Shown: one piece after another, positions 7,586 to 18,430 of the stretch
Numbering within the stretch: the first letter of the stretch is position 1
Layout: each line of letters begins with the position of its first letter
DNA from: Stephanodiscus triporus
Taxonomy: Eukaryota; Bacillariophyta; Thalassiosirophyceae; Thalassiosirales; Thalassiosiraceae
DNA length: 22,125 bases
NCBI GenBank assembly: GCA_036939755.1
Contig: JALLAZ010000160.1
Coordinates: 1 to 22,125, forward strand
Direction: 5' to 3'
Program-made: the position numbers and the translations under genes
The notes under the pieces: model-generated
What the model saw: the letters and a program-made list of their open reading frames with translations, nothing else
The model's database searches: none
Told to the model about the DNA's origin: nothing

Positions 7586-10500
7586 ATGAAGCGCCAAAAA
7601 GAGTCCACGCGCAATGCCCCAAAGCGAAACGTCCTATTCCAACGCTTCAGCGCTGGCCTCGTGGGCGGCGGCACGACCAGCGCCGGCCAGGAGCTGATCC
7701 GGAGCGTCCTGATCCGGGGGACGAAGGAGGGGGGGGTGGCTCCGACGACGGCGAAGACAGCCAAAGTCGAAAAGAAGAAAGTTGGCGTCATCGCCCTCTT
7801 CAGATATTCCACGACCAACGAACGTTGGCTCATGCTGGTGGGCATAGTCATGGCCGCCGTCGCCGGACTTTCCATGCCGGTGTGGCTCCTCCTCCTCGCG
7901 GAATCGCTCGAGGTTTTCAATCAAATCGGGGCCATTGTCGCGGCCGGGGGATCGTCCGATATATTGATAGATGAGATCAACAAACTAATTTACAGCTTCG
8001 CGATCGTCGGCGCCGTCTCTCTGGTATCTGGCACGATTTATGTGGCTTTTTGGACCTACGTCGGGGAGCAACAGACGCTTAGGATCAGGAAGAAGTTCGT
8101 ATCTAGCGCACTGCGCCAGGAGATGGCGTGGTTCGATACATGCGTGGGGGATCCTCAGGAACTACCCGTGATGGCAGCGAATGCTTTAGAAACGATTCAG
8201 CTGTCTCTGGGGCGTTCCGTGGCAGATACCTTCGCCAACTTACTCTCCGCCGTCGGTTGCTTGATGGTATCCCTTGGCTTGGATGCCTCGCTAGCTCTAT
8301 TGATGGTTTGCATCTTGCCTGTCATAGTCATTGCTATCGCCATCATTTTTTGTTTCATGAGGAAATATTCCGAACTGGCCTTGGCAGAGTTCGCATCGGC
8401 TGGAGCGTTTGCCTCCGAGGTGTTAACCGGCATCAAGACCATTGCCTCATTACGAGCAGAGAAGTGGGCGGTTCAGAGGTACACAGGTCATGTGGTTGAT
8501 GCGCAAAAGTTGTCGGTGAAGTCGGAGGTGTATAAAAAGCTCGCTTCTGGGATTATGGGGTTGTTGTTTTACGCGACCTACACTGTTGCCTTCACTTTTG
8601 GGACATATCAGGCTGCGCAACGTACTGAATTGCAAGCAAGCTACAGATCTCCGTTTGCATGTTTCTACAGAGTCGATTGTGGCATCCATGGCTCTGAGGG
8701 TACGTCTGAAATGGCCGATTAAAGAGCTCCTGCTGCTGCAAAAAATTTCTCTGACACTTGCTTTCATGATTTTCTTATTGATTAGTGATGACGTGCATCT
8801 ATGGCGTGATCTTGTGTGCTCAATTTTTTGCGTTAATGAGTGAGTAGCGTGGATATCTAGTGTTCCTCGATGGACGAATAGATAAGAGATGATGTTTTAT
8901 ATCCCTCTCACGCACGCTGATTGCTCATCCTGCATTCTAAAGATCCTGGAATTAATGCCATCAACCTAGGCAGGTCGGCAGCTGTTGATATCTATGATGC
9001 TATTGAAAGAACTCCTGCTATTGATGGAACAGATGTCTTGAAAGGAATGACACTAAAAGATGATTATGACGGAAGCATTGAGCTCCAAAAGGTTTTGTTT
9101 TCATATCCATCTCGCCCAAACGATATCATCTTTCTTAATTTTAACCTCAAGATTGAACCAGGGCAGGCAGTAGCACTTGTGGGTCCATCAGGGTCTGGTA
9201 AAAGCTCACTTTCGAAACTCCTCTTGAGATTATATGATCCCATTGGCGGAAAAATCCTTGTTGGCGGGGTCCCTTTATTTGAGATAAATCTAAAGTGGTG
9301 GAGGAGCCAGATCGGGTATGTGTGCCAAGAACCCTGTTTCTTTCCGGGGTCCGTTAGGGACAATATTGCCGCAGGTAAAGTTGATGGAGTTGCCACTGAT
9401 GAAGAAGTAGAAGCAGCAGCAAGAGCCGCATCAGCGCATGATTTCATCGTGGATCTACCACATGGTTATAGCACTATTTACTCTGGATCGTCCATTCAGC
9501 TAAGCGGTAAGTTGTGAAGGTCTATACATGCCTTTCGTTTTGTCACCATGCTCGTACGAGTGAAGCGTTAACATCGCCATGGTTTTCTATATATATCCGC
9601 TATGTAGGTGGCCAGATGCAGAGGATTTCGATTGCAAGAGCTCTTATTCGACATCCTAAGGTGCTTCTGCTAGGTAAGTGCTTTTTGTTTGTAGGCAATT
9701 AGTGGAGGTTTGTTCTCAACCGATCATACCTTCTGTCAAAAACCCAGACGAGGCCACATCTGCTCTTGATACGGCATCAGGTGAGTTGAATTGGACGTTG
9801 ATGACCGCGATGTCTTGATTTCAGCCCTCACAATATGTCTTCCTCCACCCGATAGAACGATCAGTTCAGGACGCACTAGAGAAAATTCGAAGGGAGAGAA
9901 AACTAACCACAGTCACAGTCGCTCATCGCCTTTCGACAATCATTCATTCTGACAAGATTGTTGTGATTGCAGACGGTGTGATTCAGGAGACTGGTACACA
10001 CACACAGCTTATCAAGAAAGGAGGACTTTATTCGACATTATGCGAAGGGCAGGGATTGATTACCAAAGATCAAAACCAAAGTGATGTAGACCCGGTTACT
10101 GCTACAGTGCCAATGACAGAAGATGCTCTTAAAGAAAGCAATGATGACATTGAGCAGGCAATCGAGGCATCTAAAGATATTGGTGAAGAAGCCAAAGATC
10201 ATGTTCCTAACACTACAGGCGTGCGCTCTCGCCTTCATCAATATATGGATATTGGATACTCAATAATTGGATTTGCTGGTGCAATCATTGTTGGTGCATT
10301 GCCAGCAGGCGATGGTATTTTGTTTGGTATGATAACCGGAAACTTCTTCGTGGAAGATGACGCAGAAGAAATGCGCTCCAAGGGATACGAACTTTCTCTT
10401 TGGTTTTTGTTGTTATCAGCATTGTCTTTCATTGGCAATTGCTGTATGGGGGTCGGATGTGGCGTTTCCGGATCGCGTTTAACGAGGCGTTTGCGTGTGG

Positions 10501-12278
10501 TTGTCTTTGACAAACTGATGCGTTACCCGATAAGCTGGTTTGATTATCCTGAGCACAGTACAGGCGAGCTCACCACAAGTCTTGAAGAAGATTGCCAGTT
10601 AGTGAGCAATGTGTCTGGAATATCACAAGGTCAATGCATTCAATTATATGCATGTTTATCAGCTGGATTGATCGTGGCATTAGTTTATTCGTGGCAAGTT
10701 GGGCTGACTGCCATAGCATGCGTCCCGCTTATCATTGGAAGCAACATAATTCAGGCCAGATTCGCCTATATAGAGCCTTCTAATGACAACATGATTAGCC
10801 CAGCGACTCTTCTTGAGAGGAGCTTTGCCAGCATCGTTGTTTTGCAGGCCGTAAGTTTTGACTTGTACTTGTCCCTTCTCTTTTTATCATGCAAATGGGG
10901 TTCACATTTCTTCGTCTGTCTTTTTATTGATGAAGTATGGATTGCAAGAGGATGTCTCAGTCAAGTACTCTACTTCACTGGAGCCTGACGTTAAGTTCAA
11001 GAAAAAGCAAGCAGGTTTCAATGGTCTGGCCTTTGGTGTGTCTCAACTTGCGGTGTTCGGGACGTTTGCTCTGGTGTTTTGGTTGGGTATCGAGTTGATG
11101 CTAAGCGGAAAGCTTGGATTCATTGATTTTATGGTAGCCTTGCTTTCGTGAGTATTGTAATACTGGTTGAATTTATCAATATCATCATCCTAACGCCTCT
11201 CTGAATTTCTTGTTCAAGGGTCATGTTTTGTTCGTTTGGCGCCGGTCAAAGTGGAGCAGACTTCTCAGCCCGAAAAGAGGGGTTGGAGGCTGCTGCACGG
11301 CTCTTTGCGTTAGCAGATGGCACAGTTGATGCGGATGACCCTTTGTCAAAGATAGGAGAGCGGCCCGAAATAGGTGGCAAAATCGCGTTCAAAAATTGTG
11401 TATTCGCTTACCCCACACGGCCTACATCTAAGATCTATTACGAAAGCGGTGATCGTGACGGGTTTTCTCTCGATATCGATTCAAAAACAACTGTTGCATT
11501 CGTGGGGAAATCCGGGTGTGGAAAGAGCACAGGGCTTCAACTTCTGTTACGGTTTTATCGTGTTAATTCAGGTCATGTAACAGTTGACAATCATGATGTG
11601 ACTGCGATCAACATAGGTTGGTTAAGAGATCACATCGGGTATGTTGGGCAAATGCCTGTGCTATTCGCGGGAACTGTCCGCGACAACATCATGGTAAGTT
11701 AAATCTGAAAAAAGGCTGCCATTAAGCTTTCCCGACAAAGCTGACATTTGCTAACGTCCCCACCAATTTTAGCTGGGAAAGCCGAATGCAACAGAGGAAG
11801 AGATGATCGTTGCAGCAAAGGCCGCAAACGCCCACGATTTCATTCTTTCAGTTGGAGGCTATGATACATTTGTAAGTTATGACTCAGTCATTGATGCATT
11901 CACGTCCTTCACTTATATTCACTCACATCTGCTCTTCAGATTGGCGTTGGTGGTAATTTGCTTTCTGGAGGACAAAGACAAAGAATTGCGATCGCCAGAG
12001 CAGTCATCAAGAATCCGAAAATACTTGTGCTCGATGAAGCTACTGCTGCGCTCGATAATGAGAGCGAGAAGATTGTCCAGAAAGCTCTTGACCAAATGCA
12101 ACAGTCAAACCCCAGGACAACATTAACCGTTGCTCATCGTTTAGAGACTGTAAAAAATTGTGACAAGATTGTCGTGTTAGATGGTGGTTGCGTCAGAGAG
12201 GAGGGAATTCACTCCGACTTGTTAGCTCTCAATGGATTGTACCACTCTCTCTGGACAAAGCAGAGCGGGCGGCAGTAA
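7586..12278 (+). CDS. Full-length ABCB/MDR-type ABC transporter, ten exons
   Basis: The join is 7586..8699, 8786..8839, 8943..9506, 9608..9673, 9748..9780, 9856..10850, 10936..11147, 11219..11693, 11773..11871 and 11940..12278, giving 1316 residues. All nine introns (68-103 nt) are GT..AG and keep phase. The order is TMD1-NBD1-TMD2-NBD2, as in P-glycoprotein-like exporters (about 1280 residues). NBD1 has Walker [10 protein letters not shown] (470-478), Q518, signature LSGGQ (576-580), Walker B LLLDE (597-601) and H-loop His634. NBD2 has GKSGCGKST (1109-1117), Q1157, LSGGQ (1212-1216), LVLDE (1233-1237) and His1270. Both ATP sites look intact, so this should be an ATP-driven exporter of lipophilic substrates in a plasma or organelle membrane. 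The substrate cannot be read from sequence. Intron 3 splits the NBD1 signature and intron 4 interrupts Walker B. Confidence 0.9.
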
Positions 12279-12479
12279 AAGTTTTTGCGCAAATGTAGTG
12301 TTTTTGGTCATATCTGCATGTTTTGCTGACAGTTGTCAACATCTAGTTCTTCGTGTTGAACTTCTCTTCTCTTCTCTTTGGGAGTGAAATGTATCTCTGC
12401 TAATGTTAGGTACATCTGTTGGATCTGTCTTCTCTCTCTTTGTCTTCTGGGGTGGTGCAATTTATAAGTACAGAGACCG
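12279..12479. other. Short spacer between convergent genes 5 and 6
   Basis: About 200 bp separating the stop codons of the transporter (+) and the chorein-like gene (-). It must carry both polyadenylation regions, perhaps overlapping. It contains a TCT/CTT-rich stretch near 12362-12380 and 12428-12446. No other feature is seen. Confidence 0.6.
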
Positions 12480-15400
12480 TTACAAACCTCTATTTTCGGA
12501 TACATCTGTTAGCCTCTTCGTCTCGTCAGTTTGGTATTCTTCAATTGCTTCGTCAAGTTTCTTCAGTGCCGCCCCTGTCGTCGCTGTTGCCACCAGTCCA
12601 CTGATGAGAGGACATAAAAGGATCATTATTTGGTGATAATTGTAGTATAAAAAATAAATAGACATTTTCCATGTGCAACTCTCACCCAACAATGGCACCG
12701 ATCGGTCCTCCGAGCGCCATGCCGACGAGGAATCCTCCCCCTCCTGCCCCTGCTGCACCGAGCTTGTTTTTGTTCTCAATAGCATAACTTTTTGTTTGTA
12801 GAGAAAATAAGAGTATCGTGAGATGTATAAACAAAATATGAAGCGGCTGAGAAAAGATAGTACATACTCTGTGGTATTGGAAGTTGCGCCTACAGTCCAA
12901 TCAAATACATTTCCTTTCTCGTGTAGTTTTCCCCGCTTGGCTGCACCATCACTTGTGGTCTCCTTAGCAACTTGGATTAATCCTCTGATAAAATCACCAG
13001 GCTTCCAATTCTCCTCTTTATCAGTTTTGCGCGATCTCTTCCCAGCATCCACCGCACTTTTAATTGCGTCAACGGCGGTAATTGCTATTTCGAGGCACCA
13101 ATAAGGACAATTTTTTCTGGACAACGTACAATTTCACATTAAACCTCACCTGCAACACCAGCTCCAGCCCCAAACGCTCCTAGTCCAGCCCCTGCTCCTG
13201 CCCAAGTGGCCCACAAACCTCAAGAGTACAAACAAACAGTGGTGGATATCATTGAGATTGCATGCTCTCGGCGAAACACGACAGTACATGTACATAAACC
13301 CAAACAACATCAACATCGTCAGCAGTTTATCCTTACCTGTCGTTGAATCCACAATATTAAGTCCAAGCAGCTCGGCATTACTAATGAAGTCCGGAACGCG
13401 CGACAAGCAAGCCCTTGCATAGTAATTTACCAAGTCCTTGGAAGTTGTATTCGCATTGCCCCTGTAGGCTTTGACTATCAAAGACGTGTTCTTAATTCTG
13501 CCTATCTTATGAGCCTCCAATCCGATCGTTATCTTCAAATCTGCTATGCTAGCAAAGGGTACCTTTAGCAGTCTTTCTTTCGGTTTGCTCTTTCTTGCCT
13601 CTTTCGATGCCTTACCAGTGAATTGATTACTTTGCTTGGGTTGTTCAAGCTTCTGCTGCATCCCTGAACTGAATACATCGGCCCATTCATCTGAGGAATG
13701 TCCACTCGTTATTTCGATACATCCGGCGGCGAAAACAAAATCTTCGACTACATTCACTTGATTCAGTGGTAACGTCCCACAAAGACTGACCGTGGATAAG
13801 GAGAGCAAATCATTCTTGAAGCATTCGAGTTGGATAGCAACTTGAGTGCAGCTCTGTCCCTTAAGAGCGTATAGATGAAGCTTTCCAAACTCAGTCAAAG
13901 CTCCAGCTTCAGATTTTATCTGCATTCCCTTTTCAATGTTAATATTTATGTTGCATGGTATTACTGGGGCGGACGCAACAACGCCGCTGTCAGTGTTTTC
14001 CTTGTCGCTGTACGTCATGACATCAAGAGAATTAAGTCGAGCCACCAGTGTGCTTCCCTCGTAAGTGAATTCGCAGTAGTGTACTGGAGTCAGCAGGAGG
14101 GCCGTATCCGGAATGACAAGATTCGCAATGCACCCGATTGCCATTCTCACCACTGGGCGCATGGATATTACTATTTTGGTAGCCTCGGCTCGACCGTGAA
14201 CGTCGCTCTCGAACACGAATTTTGCCACTTCCGCGCCGCACACGGTGCCATCGACGAGGTACATCGCGTTGATGCCAAAGATTGTAATCCGCGATTCTTC
14301 GAAAAGAACCACAGAGATGGAAGGGAGCGGGAAAGTGAAAGACGACGGCTCGCCAATGCCCGATGTACCCCGATCGCCATCGGCCGACGATGATTCCTTC
14401 GAGAGTTCGGAAGGCTCCACAGATCTCTCCGTCGAACTCTCCGCCGAACTTCCGTCGGGAGGAGAGAGTAACATGATGCCCAGTCGCATCAGCGCTTCCA
14501 TTTGAACGCGGCCGACGTGGATCGTCATGCCGGTCGGTAAGTCGGGGAGGCACGATACTACGCCGGCGGATCGCACGGATCCCACAACAACCAGTCCCGT
14601 CAGGAATCCCCCGAACCTCTCGCCGGACCTGACGATATCAGCGCTGTAACTGAACGGCTCGAGGAGCGGATGTGGATCCTCGACGTCGTCATCCCTACCC
14701 TCCGAGGCAACGACGCAAGAGATAGCGCGGAGGTTGATGGTTTGTTTCAACTTCCCCCCCGACGCGTGGTCGTAGTCGTCGTCATCGACGTCGACCCCCC
14801 CCTCGCCATCAACCGGCGTCCTCTCGCGACCGAACGACGTAACTTCTACCCCGTCGCCGCCCACGATCAACACGAGATGATCGCGCGCGTCATCGTCATC
14901 CCAGCGATCGTCTCCTTCTCCCGGCGACGACGGCGACGACTTCGGCAACACGACGCGCAGCTCGTAATCGACGAATTTCAGCGTGAGCGCGTCGATTATC
15001 ATCCTAACGTGCCTCTCGACGTATCCCGATAATATGCCTCCCCTCCCGCCCCCCTCGGTATATTTCGACGACGACGACGCGATAATATCGACATTCGCGC
15101 CGTCGTCGACCCTTACGTCCGGATCATCGGCTTCGGCGGCGCGACCGTCGTCCCCGTCTTCGTCTTCGTCGTCGTCGTCGTCGTCGATCGGGTCGGCGTG
15201 CTCCAGCCTAATCGCGAACTTGGCCCCGGTTATCGTGAGCGCGGCGTCCTTCACCCACGACGAAGACGAAGAAGAAGAAGAAGATGAAGACGACGACGTC
15301 GACCACGTCCACGAGAACGTCGCCTCGTCGACGCATCCCGACAATCTCGCGCGCGTCGTTTTACCCACGCCGTTCCTCGGCACGACGAGTATCCCGTCCT

Positions 15401-15545
15401 CTCCTCGTTCCCTGAGCCTCGCGTTGCGCAGTACGATCTTGGCATCGCCAAGGAGCGTCGATTCGACGTCATTGGCGTCGACCTCGAAGTACTCCCCGAG
15501 GACGTTCGCTATCGCGGACGAGAGGATGGCCCTCGGTCCCTTCAT
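12480..15545 (-). CDS. Chorein-N (VPS13/ATG2-like) protein with glycine-zipper C-terminus, five exons
   Basis: The join on the minus strand is 15545..13337, 13218..13150, 13084..12868, 12787..12686 and 12600..12480, giving 905 residues. Donors are GTAAGG, GTGAGG, GTATGT and GTGAGA; phases agree throughout. The second acceptor (AATAG at about 13085) was picked because it is the one that keeps frame. The first about 50 residues (AIANVLGEYFEVDANDVESTLLGDAKIVLRNARLR) resemble the chorein N-terminal motif of bridge-like lipid-transfer proteins. Beta-rich segments follow, with Ser and Asp tracts (about 80-165). The C-terminus has two Gly/Ala-rich stretches of about 25-30 residues, the last reading GGGGFLVGMALGGPIGAIVGG, separated by NWKPGDFIRGLIQVAKE. 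The protein is far shorter than VPS13. Lipid transfer at membrane contacts is inference. Confidence 0.75.
15164..15187. repeat. (TCG)n microsatellite in gene 6
   Basis: An uninterrupted TCG/CGT array; on the coding minus strand it gives an Asp/Glu tract (about residues 120-130). A related GAC/GAA array at about 15258-15300 gives the poly-Ser tract. Confidence 0.8.
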
Positions 15546-15726
15546 TTTTTCGTCATAATGGCGTGGCGACGTCTGATGATTTGATGATGATGATTCTTCA
15601 AGCGCGCAGAATGCGGTGCAGGATTGTAGTACTGAACTCCCTCGTACGTAGGAACAAAATGAGCGGGAACGAGATTCTCAGCAAAAAATAAATAAAAAAG
15701 AGGGAGATAAACACACAACACAAACA
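15546..15726. promoter_or_regulatory. Bidirectional promoter between genes 6 (-) and 7 (+)
   Basis: Only 181 bp separate the two start codons, so this interval must hold both 5' UTRs and the core promoters. It contains an A/T-rich patch (AAAAAATAAATAAAAAAGAG at about 15683-15702) inside an otherwise GC-rich, triplet-repeat-rich neighbourhood. No specific factor site is identified. Confidence 0.55.
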
Positions 15727-17033
15727 ATGACGACCCCACCACCACAATCCTCCCCTGACGAACGACGATCGGCGGGCCCACCATCACCGCCAAAGCAGCA
15801 GCAGCAGAAGGAGACTACTACGAAGAATAACACGGGATCATCGTCGTCGTCGTCGTCATCGTCCAAGGCCGACGATGCGGCCCGAGGCGCGGCCGACATG
15901 ACGCGACTCATGATGTGCGGCGGACTCGCGGGCATGATCGCGAAGACGGCGACGAATCCTCTCGATCGGATACGCATGCTCTCCCAGACCGGCGAGCACG
16001 GCGTCGTCGTGGTCGTCAACAACGTCTCCGGTTCGACGCCTTCGTCTCATCACAAGCCGACGACGCTCCAGCTATACTCGTCGATAATACGGAACGAGGG
16101 GATATTGGGACTGTGGGCGGGCAACGGCGCGAATCTACTTCGGGTCTTCCCGTCGAAGTCGATAATCTTCTCGACCAACGACATGTACCGCGCGAGGCTC
16201 GGCACGCTGTATCACGGAGGATCGTACGACGATTGGCTGACGTCGGGCAAGCGCCTGCCGTGGTCGATGTCGTTCCTCTCGGGAGGGATGGCGGGGATGA
16301 CCGCCACGGCGATCACGTACCCCCTCGACCTGGCGCGGGGCAGGATCGCGGGGAAGGTCGCGTGCGCGCGTAGCGGGGGGGTGAAGCATTACAGGGGAAT
16401 AATCAACACCGTACTGGTAACGGCGCGGGAGGAGGGCGCGATGGCGTTGTACAAGGGAGTGTCGCCGACGCTTTTGGGGGCGATGCCGTACGAGGGGATC
16501 AAATTCGGCACCGTCGCCATCCTGGAACGCGCGTTCCCGAGGAGAGGAGCGACGAGGGGGGGCGGGGAGGAGGAGGATGGGAGGGGGAGGAATGATGATA
16601 GCAACAACAACAACAACAACAACAACAATGGCGTCTCCGTAAGCGACGTGACCAGGAAATTGTTATTCGGAGGAGCCGGCGGGGTGACCGCGAGCGTGAT
16701 CACGTACCCGAACGATACCGTCAGGAGATTCTTGCAATTGCAGGGTAGCAGGGGAACCACTGAACATTTCGATGGATATTGGTGAGTTCTCTCTCTTTTT
16801 TTTTTTTCGGACATGCGGAATGATTCGATCGAGTCGAGATTCATATTATACATATCTATATTTTCCAATCCCTTTTTTTTCACAGGGACTGCGTGAGGAA
16901 GACATATGCCAAATACGGCGTGGAGCGATTTTATCGCGGGGCTTTCATCAACATCGTTCGCATGGCCCCCAACACCGCGATACAGTTCGGTTCTTATGAG
17001 CTGCTGAAGCAATGCACCGCGGGTTATTTCTAG
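15727..17033 (+). CDS. Mitochondrial carrier family (SLC25) protein
   Basis: The join is 15727..16781 and 16886..17033, giving 400 residues. The intron 16782-16885 (104 nt) has donor GTGAGT and a T-rich tract before CACAG. The three carrier signature repeats are visible: NPLDRIR (77-83), YPLDLAR (198-204) and YPNDTVR (327-333), each matching Px[D/E]xx[K/R] at the end of an odd-numbered helix. LWAGNGANLLRVFPSKSIIF (129-148) and LQLQG (336-340) point to the nucleotide/CoA carrier branch (SLC25A16/A42 and ADP/ATP-like), but substrate assignment is inference. The first about 57 residues are a polar low-complexity extension with a poly-Ser tract; a loop at 272-302 has Glu-rich and poly-Asn stretches. 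It would act in an organelle inner membrane. Confidence 0.88.
15838..15864 (+). repeat. (TCG)n microsatellite encoding poly-Ser
   Basis: Nine consecutive Ser codons, mostly TCG, in the N-terminal extension of the carrier, outside the carrier fold. Confidence 0.8.
16602..16628 (+). repeat. (CAA/AAC)9 microsatellite encoding poly-Asn
   Basis: Nine perfect triplet units give nine Asn residues (about 293-301) in a loop just before the third carrier repeat. It lies outside the conserved helices, so length variation would probably be tolerated. Confidence 0.85.
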
Positions 17034-17070
17034 TTATATGCGAGTGCGCGGAGATGACATTTCTTGTTGC

Positions 17071-17091
17071 GTGTGTGTGTGTGTGTGTGTG
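17071..17091. repeat. (GT)10 dinucleotide microsatellite
   Basis: Ten perfect GT units 38 bp after the stop codon of the carrier gene, in its probable 3' UTR. Confidence 0.9.
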
Positions 17092-17431
17092 ATTGTGCGT
17101 GTGTCGTCAAAGAATATGATTGGACCATTTCCAACCACAACGAACATATTTAAGCGTACTACTTGGCATGACTTATCCAGTGGTTTGGGTTGGGTGCGGA
17201 AAACGAATGGAGTTAATGAATGTCTGTTTCCGTGAAGCCATTGGAAGGTGTACCCTCTCCAAGGTGGCGTTGATCAATAAAGCCGTCCGGAACTGTGCTA
17301 TTTCCCTCATCTGCCATTGTCGGACAAGAGATCTTCCACCCTCTTAATAAATTAGCACTTATCGCCACAACCATCCGGAGCAGTTGGTGGTACCTTGCTT
17401 TCAGCAGGCCAGTGGCAGAGCGACACTTGCC

Positions 17432-17466
17432 TCTTATCAGCGTAGCTGTTTGCTACGCTGATAAGA
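17432..17466. repeat. Perfect 15-bp inverted repeat with 5-nt loop
   Basis: The left arm TCTTATCAGCGTAGC (17432-17446) and right arm GCTACGCTGATAAGA (17452-17466) are exact reverse complements around TGTTT. The next outer pair is C/C, so pairing stops there. It is the strongest hairpin I noticed in the window, in non-coding DNA. It might be an RNA hairpin, a cruciform, or the trace of a palindromic insertion. There is no T-tract after it that would suggest a terminator. Confidence 0.8.
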
Positions 17467-17823
17467 CCATCTTTTCAGAATCGCATCGCCGGTCACGGAG
17501 CTAACCGTAACTTTTCTGATGGGGTTTCGCGCAGCTGGCTATCACACCTTGTACAGGAAGAGGAGATAATACTTGGCTAAGTGATTGAGTCTAGTATTAT
17601 CATAATCCACGTGGTTTGTAGCAGTCTCGGACAGAAAACTAGTTCGATTTTCGCTTGATGAAATCCACACCCTAGCCTTGATTTCGATGTCAAACAGCAT
17701 AATAATTGGGAATTACCAGCATTAATATTTACAAATTAAGTGTTCGCTCCGCACCGGCCAGCCCTTCTCTCATTTGTAGTCGTTCTTCCCACACTGAGTA
17801 CGCCCTTGGATAGATCAGGCGGC

Positions 17824-18075
17824 CTAGGGGGGAGAGGGGCTCGGGCTCTCAGAGGAGGGAGCCATGGTGGCAGAACGGGAGCGAGAGGTTGCAGAATGAG
17901 AGAGAGAGTTCGTGGGTTCCCGTAGAAAACGACGATCTTCGTCGACAAGATCATTCGCAAAGATGGGAGCGAGTGGATCACTGGACAGCTTTCTATATTC
18001 GGACGCGAATGGGATGGTAGACGCTAAAAATCCGATGGCGGAAAGGACGAGAGAGCCGATGAGAAACTTATCCAT
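17824..18075 (-). CDS. Small hypothetical ORF with N-terminal hydrophobic segment
   Basis: 83 codons from ATG 18075. Residues 4-24 (FLIGSLVLSAIGFLASTIPFA) form a single hydrophobic stretch typical of a signal peptide or membrane anchor, followed by a polar region and a Ser/Pro-rich end. No family is recognised. It may be a genuine short secreted or membrane protein, or the first exon of something longer. No promoter evidence distinguishes it from chance. Confidence 0.3.
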   Translation of the reverse strand: MDKFLIGSLVLSAIGFLASTIPFASEYRKLSSDPLAPIFANDLVDEDRRFLREPTNSLSHSATSRSRSATMAPSSESPSPSPP

Positions 18076-18164
18076 TCTTGATTAAAGATAGATGATGATG
18101 AATGTTGTTCAAGTGTTGACAGAAATGTGCTTCGAATTACTTACGGCTTGGTGTGCCCCTCACG

Positions 18165-18430
18165 GCGCAACGCCCCGTTGACATCAGTCGAAAACAATCA
18201 ATCTGCCATCAATCGGATTTGCTTCACTATCAATACCTAGCATCGATGTTTCTCATTGATGGGAACCCGTATGCCGGTGACGTTCGGTAAGATCACCTAT
18301 GCAAGCCCGGCGCGATGATGGCGGGACATTTTAATCAGTCGAAAGCAATCTGACTTAATTGAGTTGTGTCACTTTTGATACCTAGCGATTGATAAACATC
18401 AATGTATTCTCTTCTCTGTGGGAACACGGC
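18165..18430 (+). repeat. Diverged direct duplication, about 100-120 bp, offset about 150 bp
   Basis: Copy A is about 18165-18270 and copy B about 18308-18430. Shared blocks in the same order are ATCAGTCGAAA(A/G)CAAT (18183 and 18334), a TCACT(A/T)T..ATACCTAGC segment, CATC(G/A)ATGT(T/A)TCTC-like sequence and TGGGAAC(C/A)CG. Small indels separate the blocks. The arrangement lies upstream of the kinase gene and of the small minus-strand ORF. Confidence 0.6.

Noticed and set aside
14983..15558. Plus-strand 191-codon Ser-rich open frame
   Set aside because: Antisense shadow of gene 6; composed of repeat-encoded Ser and Asp tracts with no domain.
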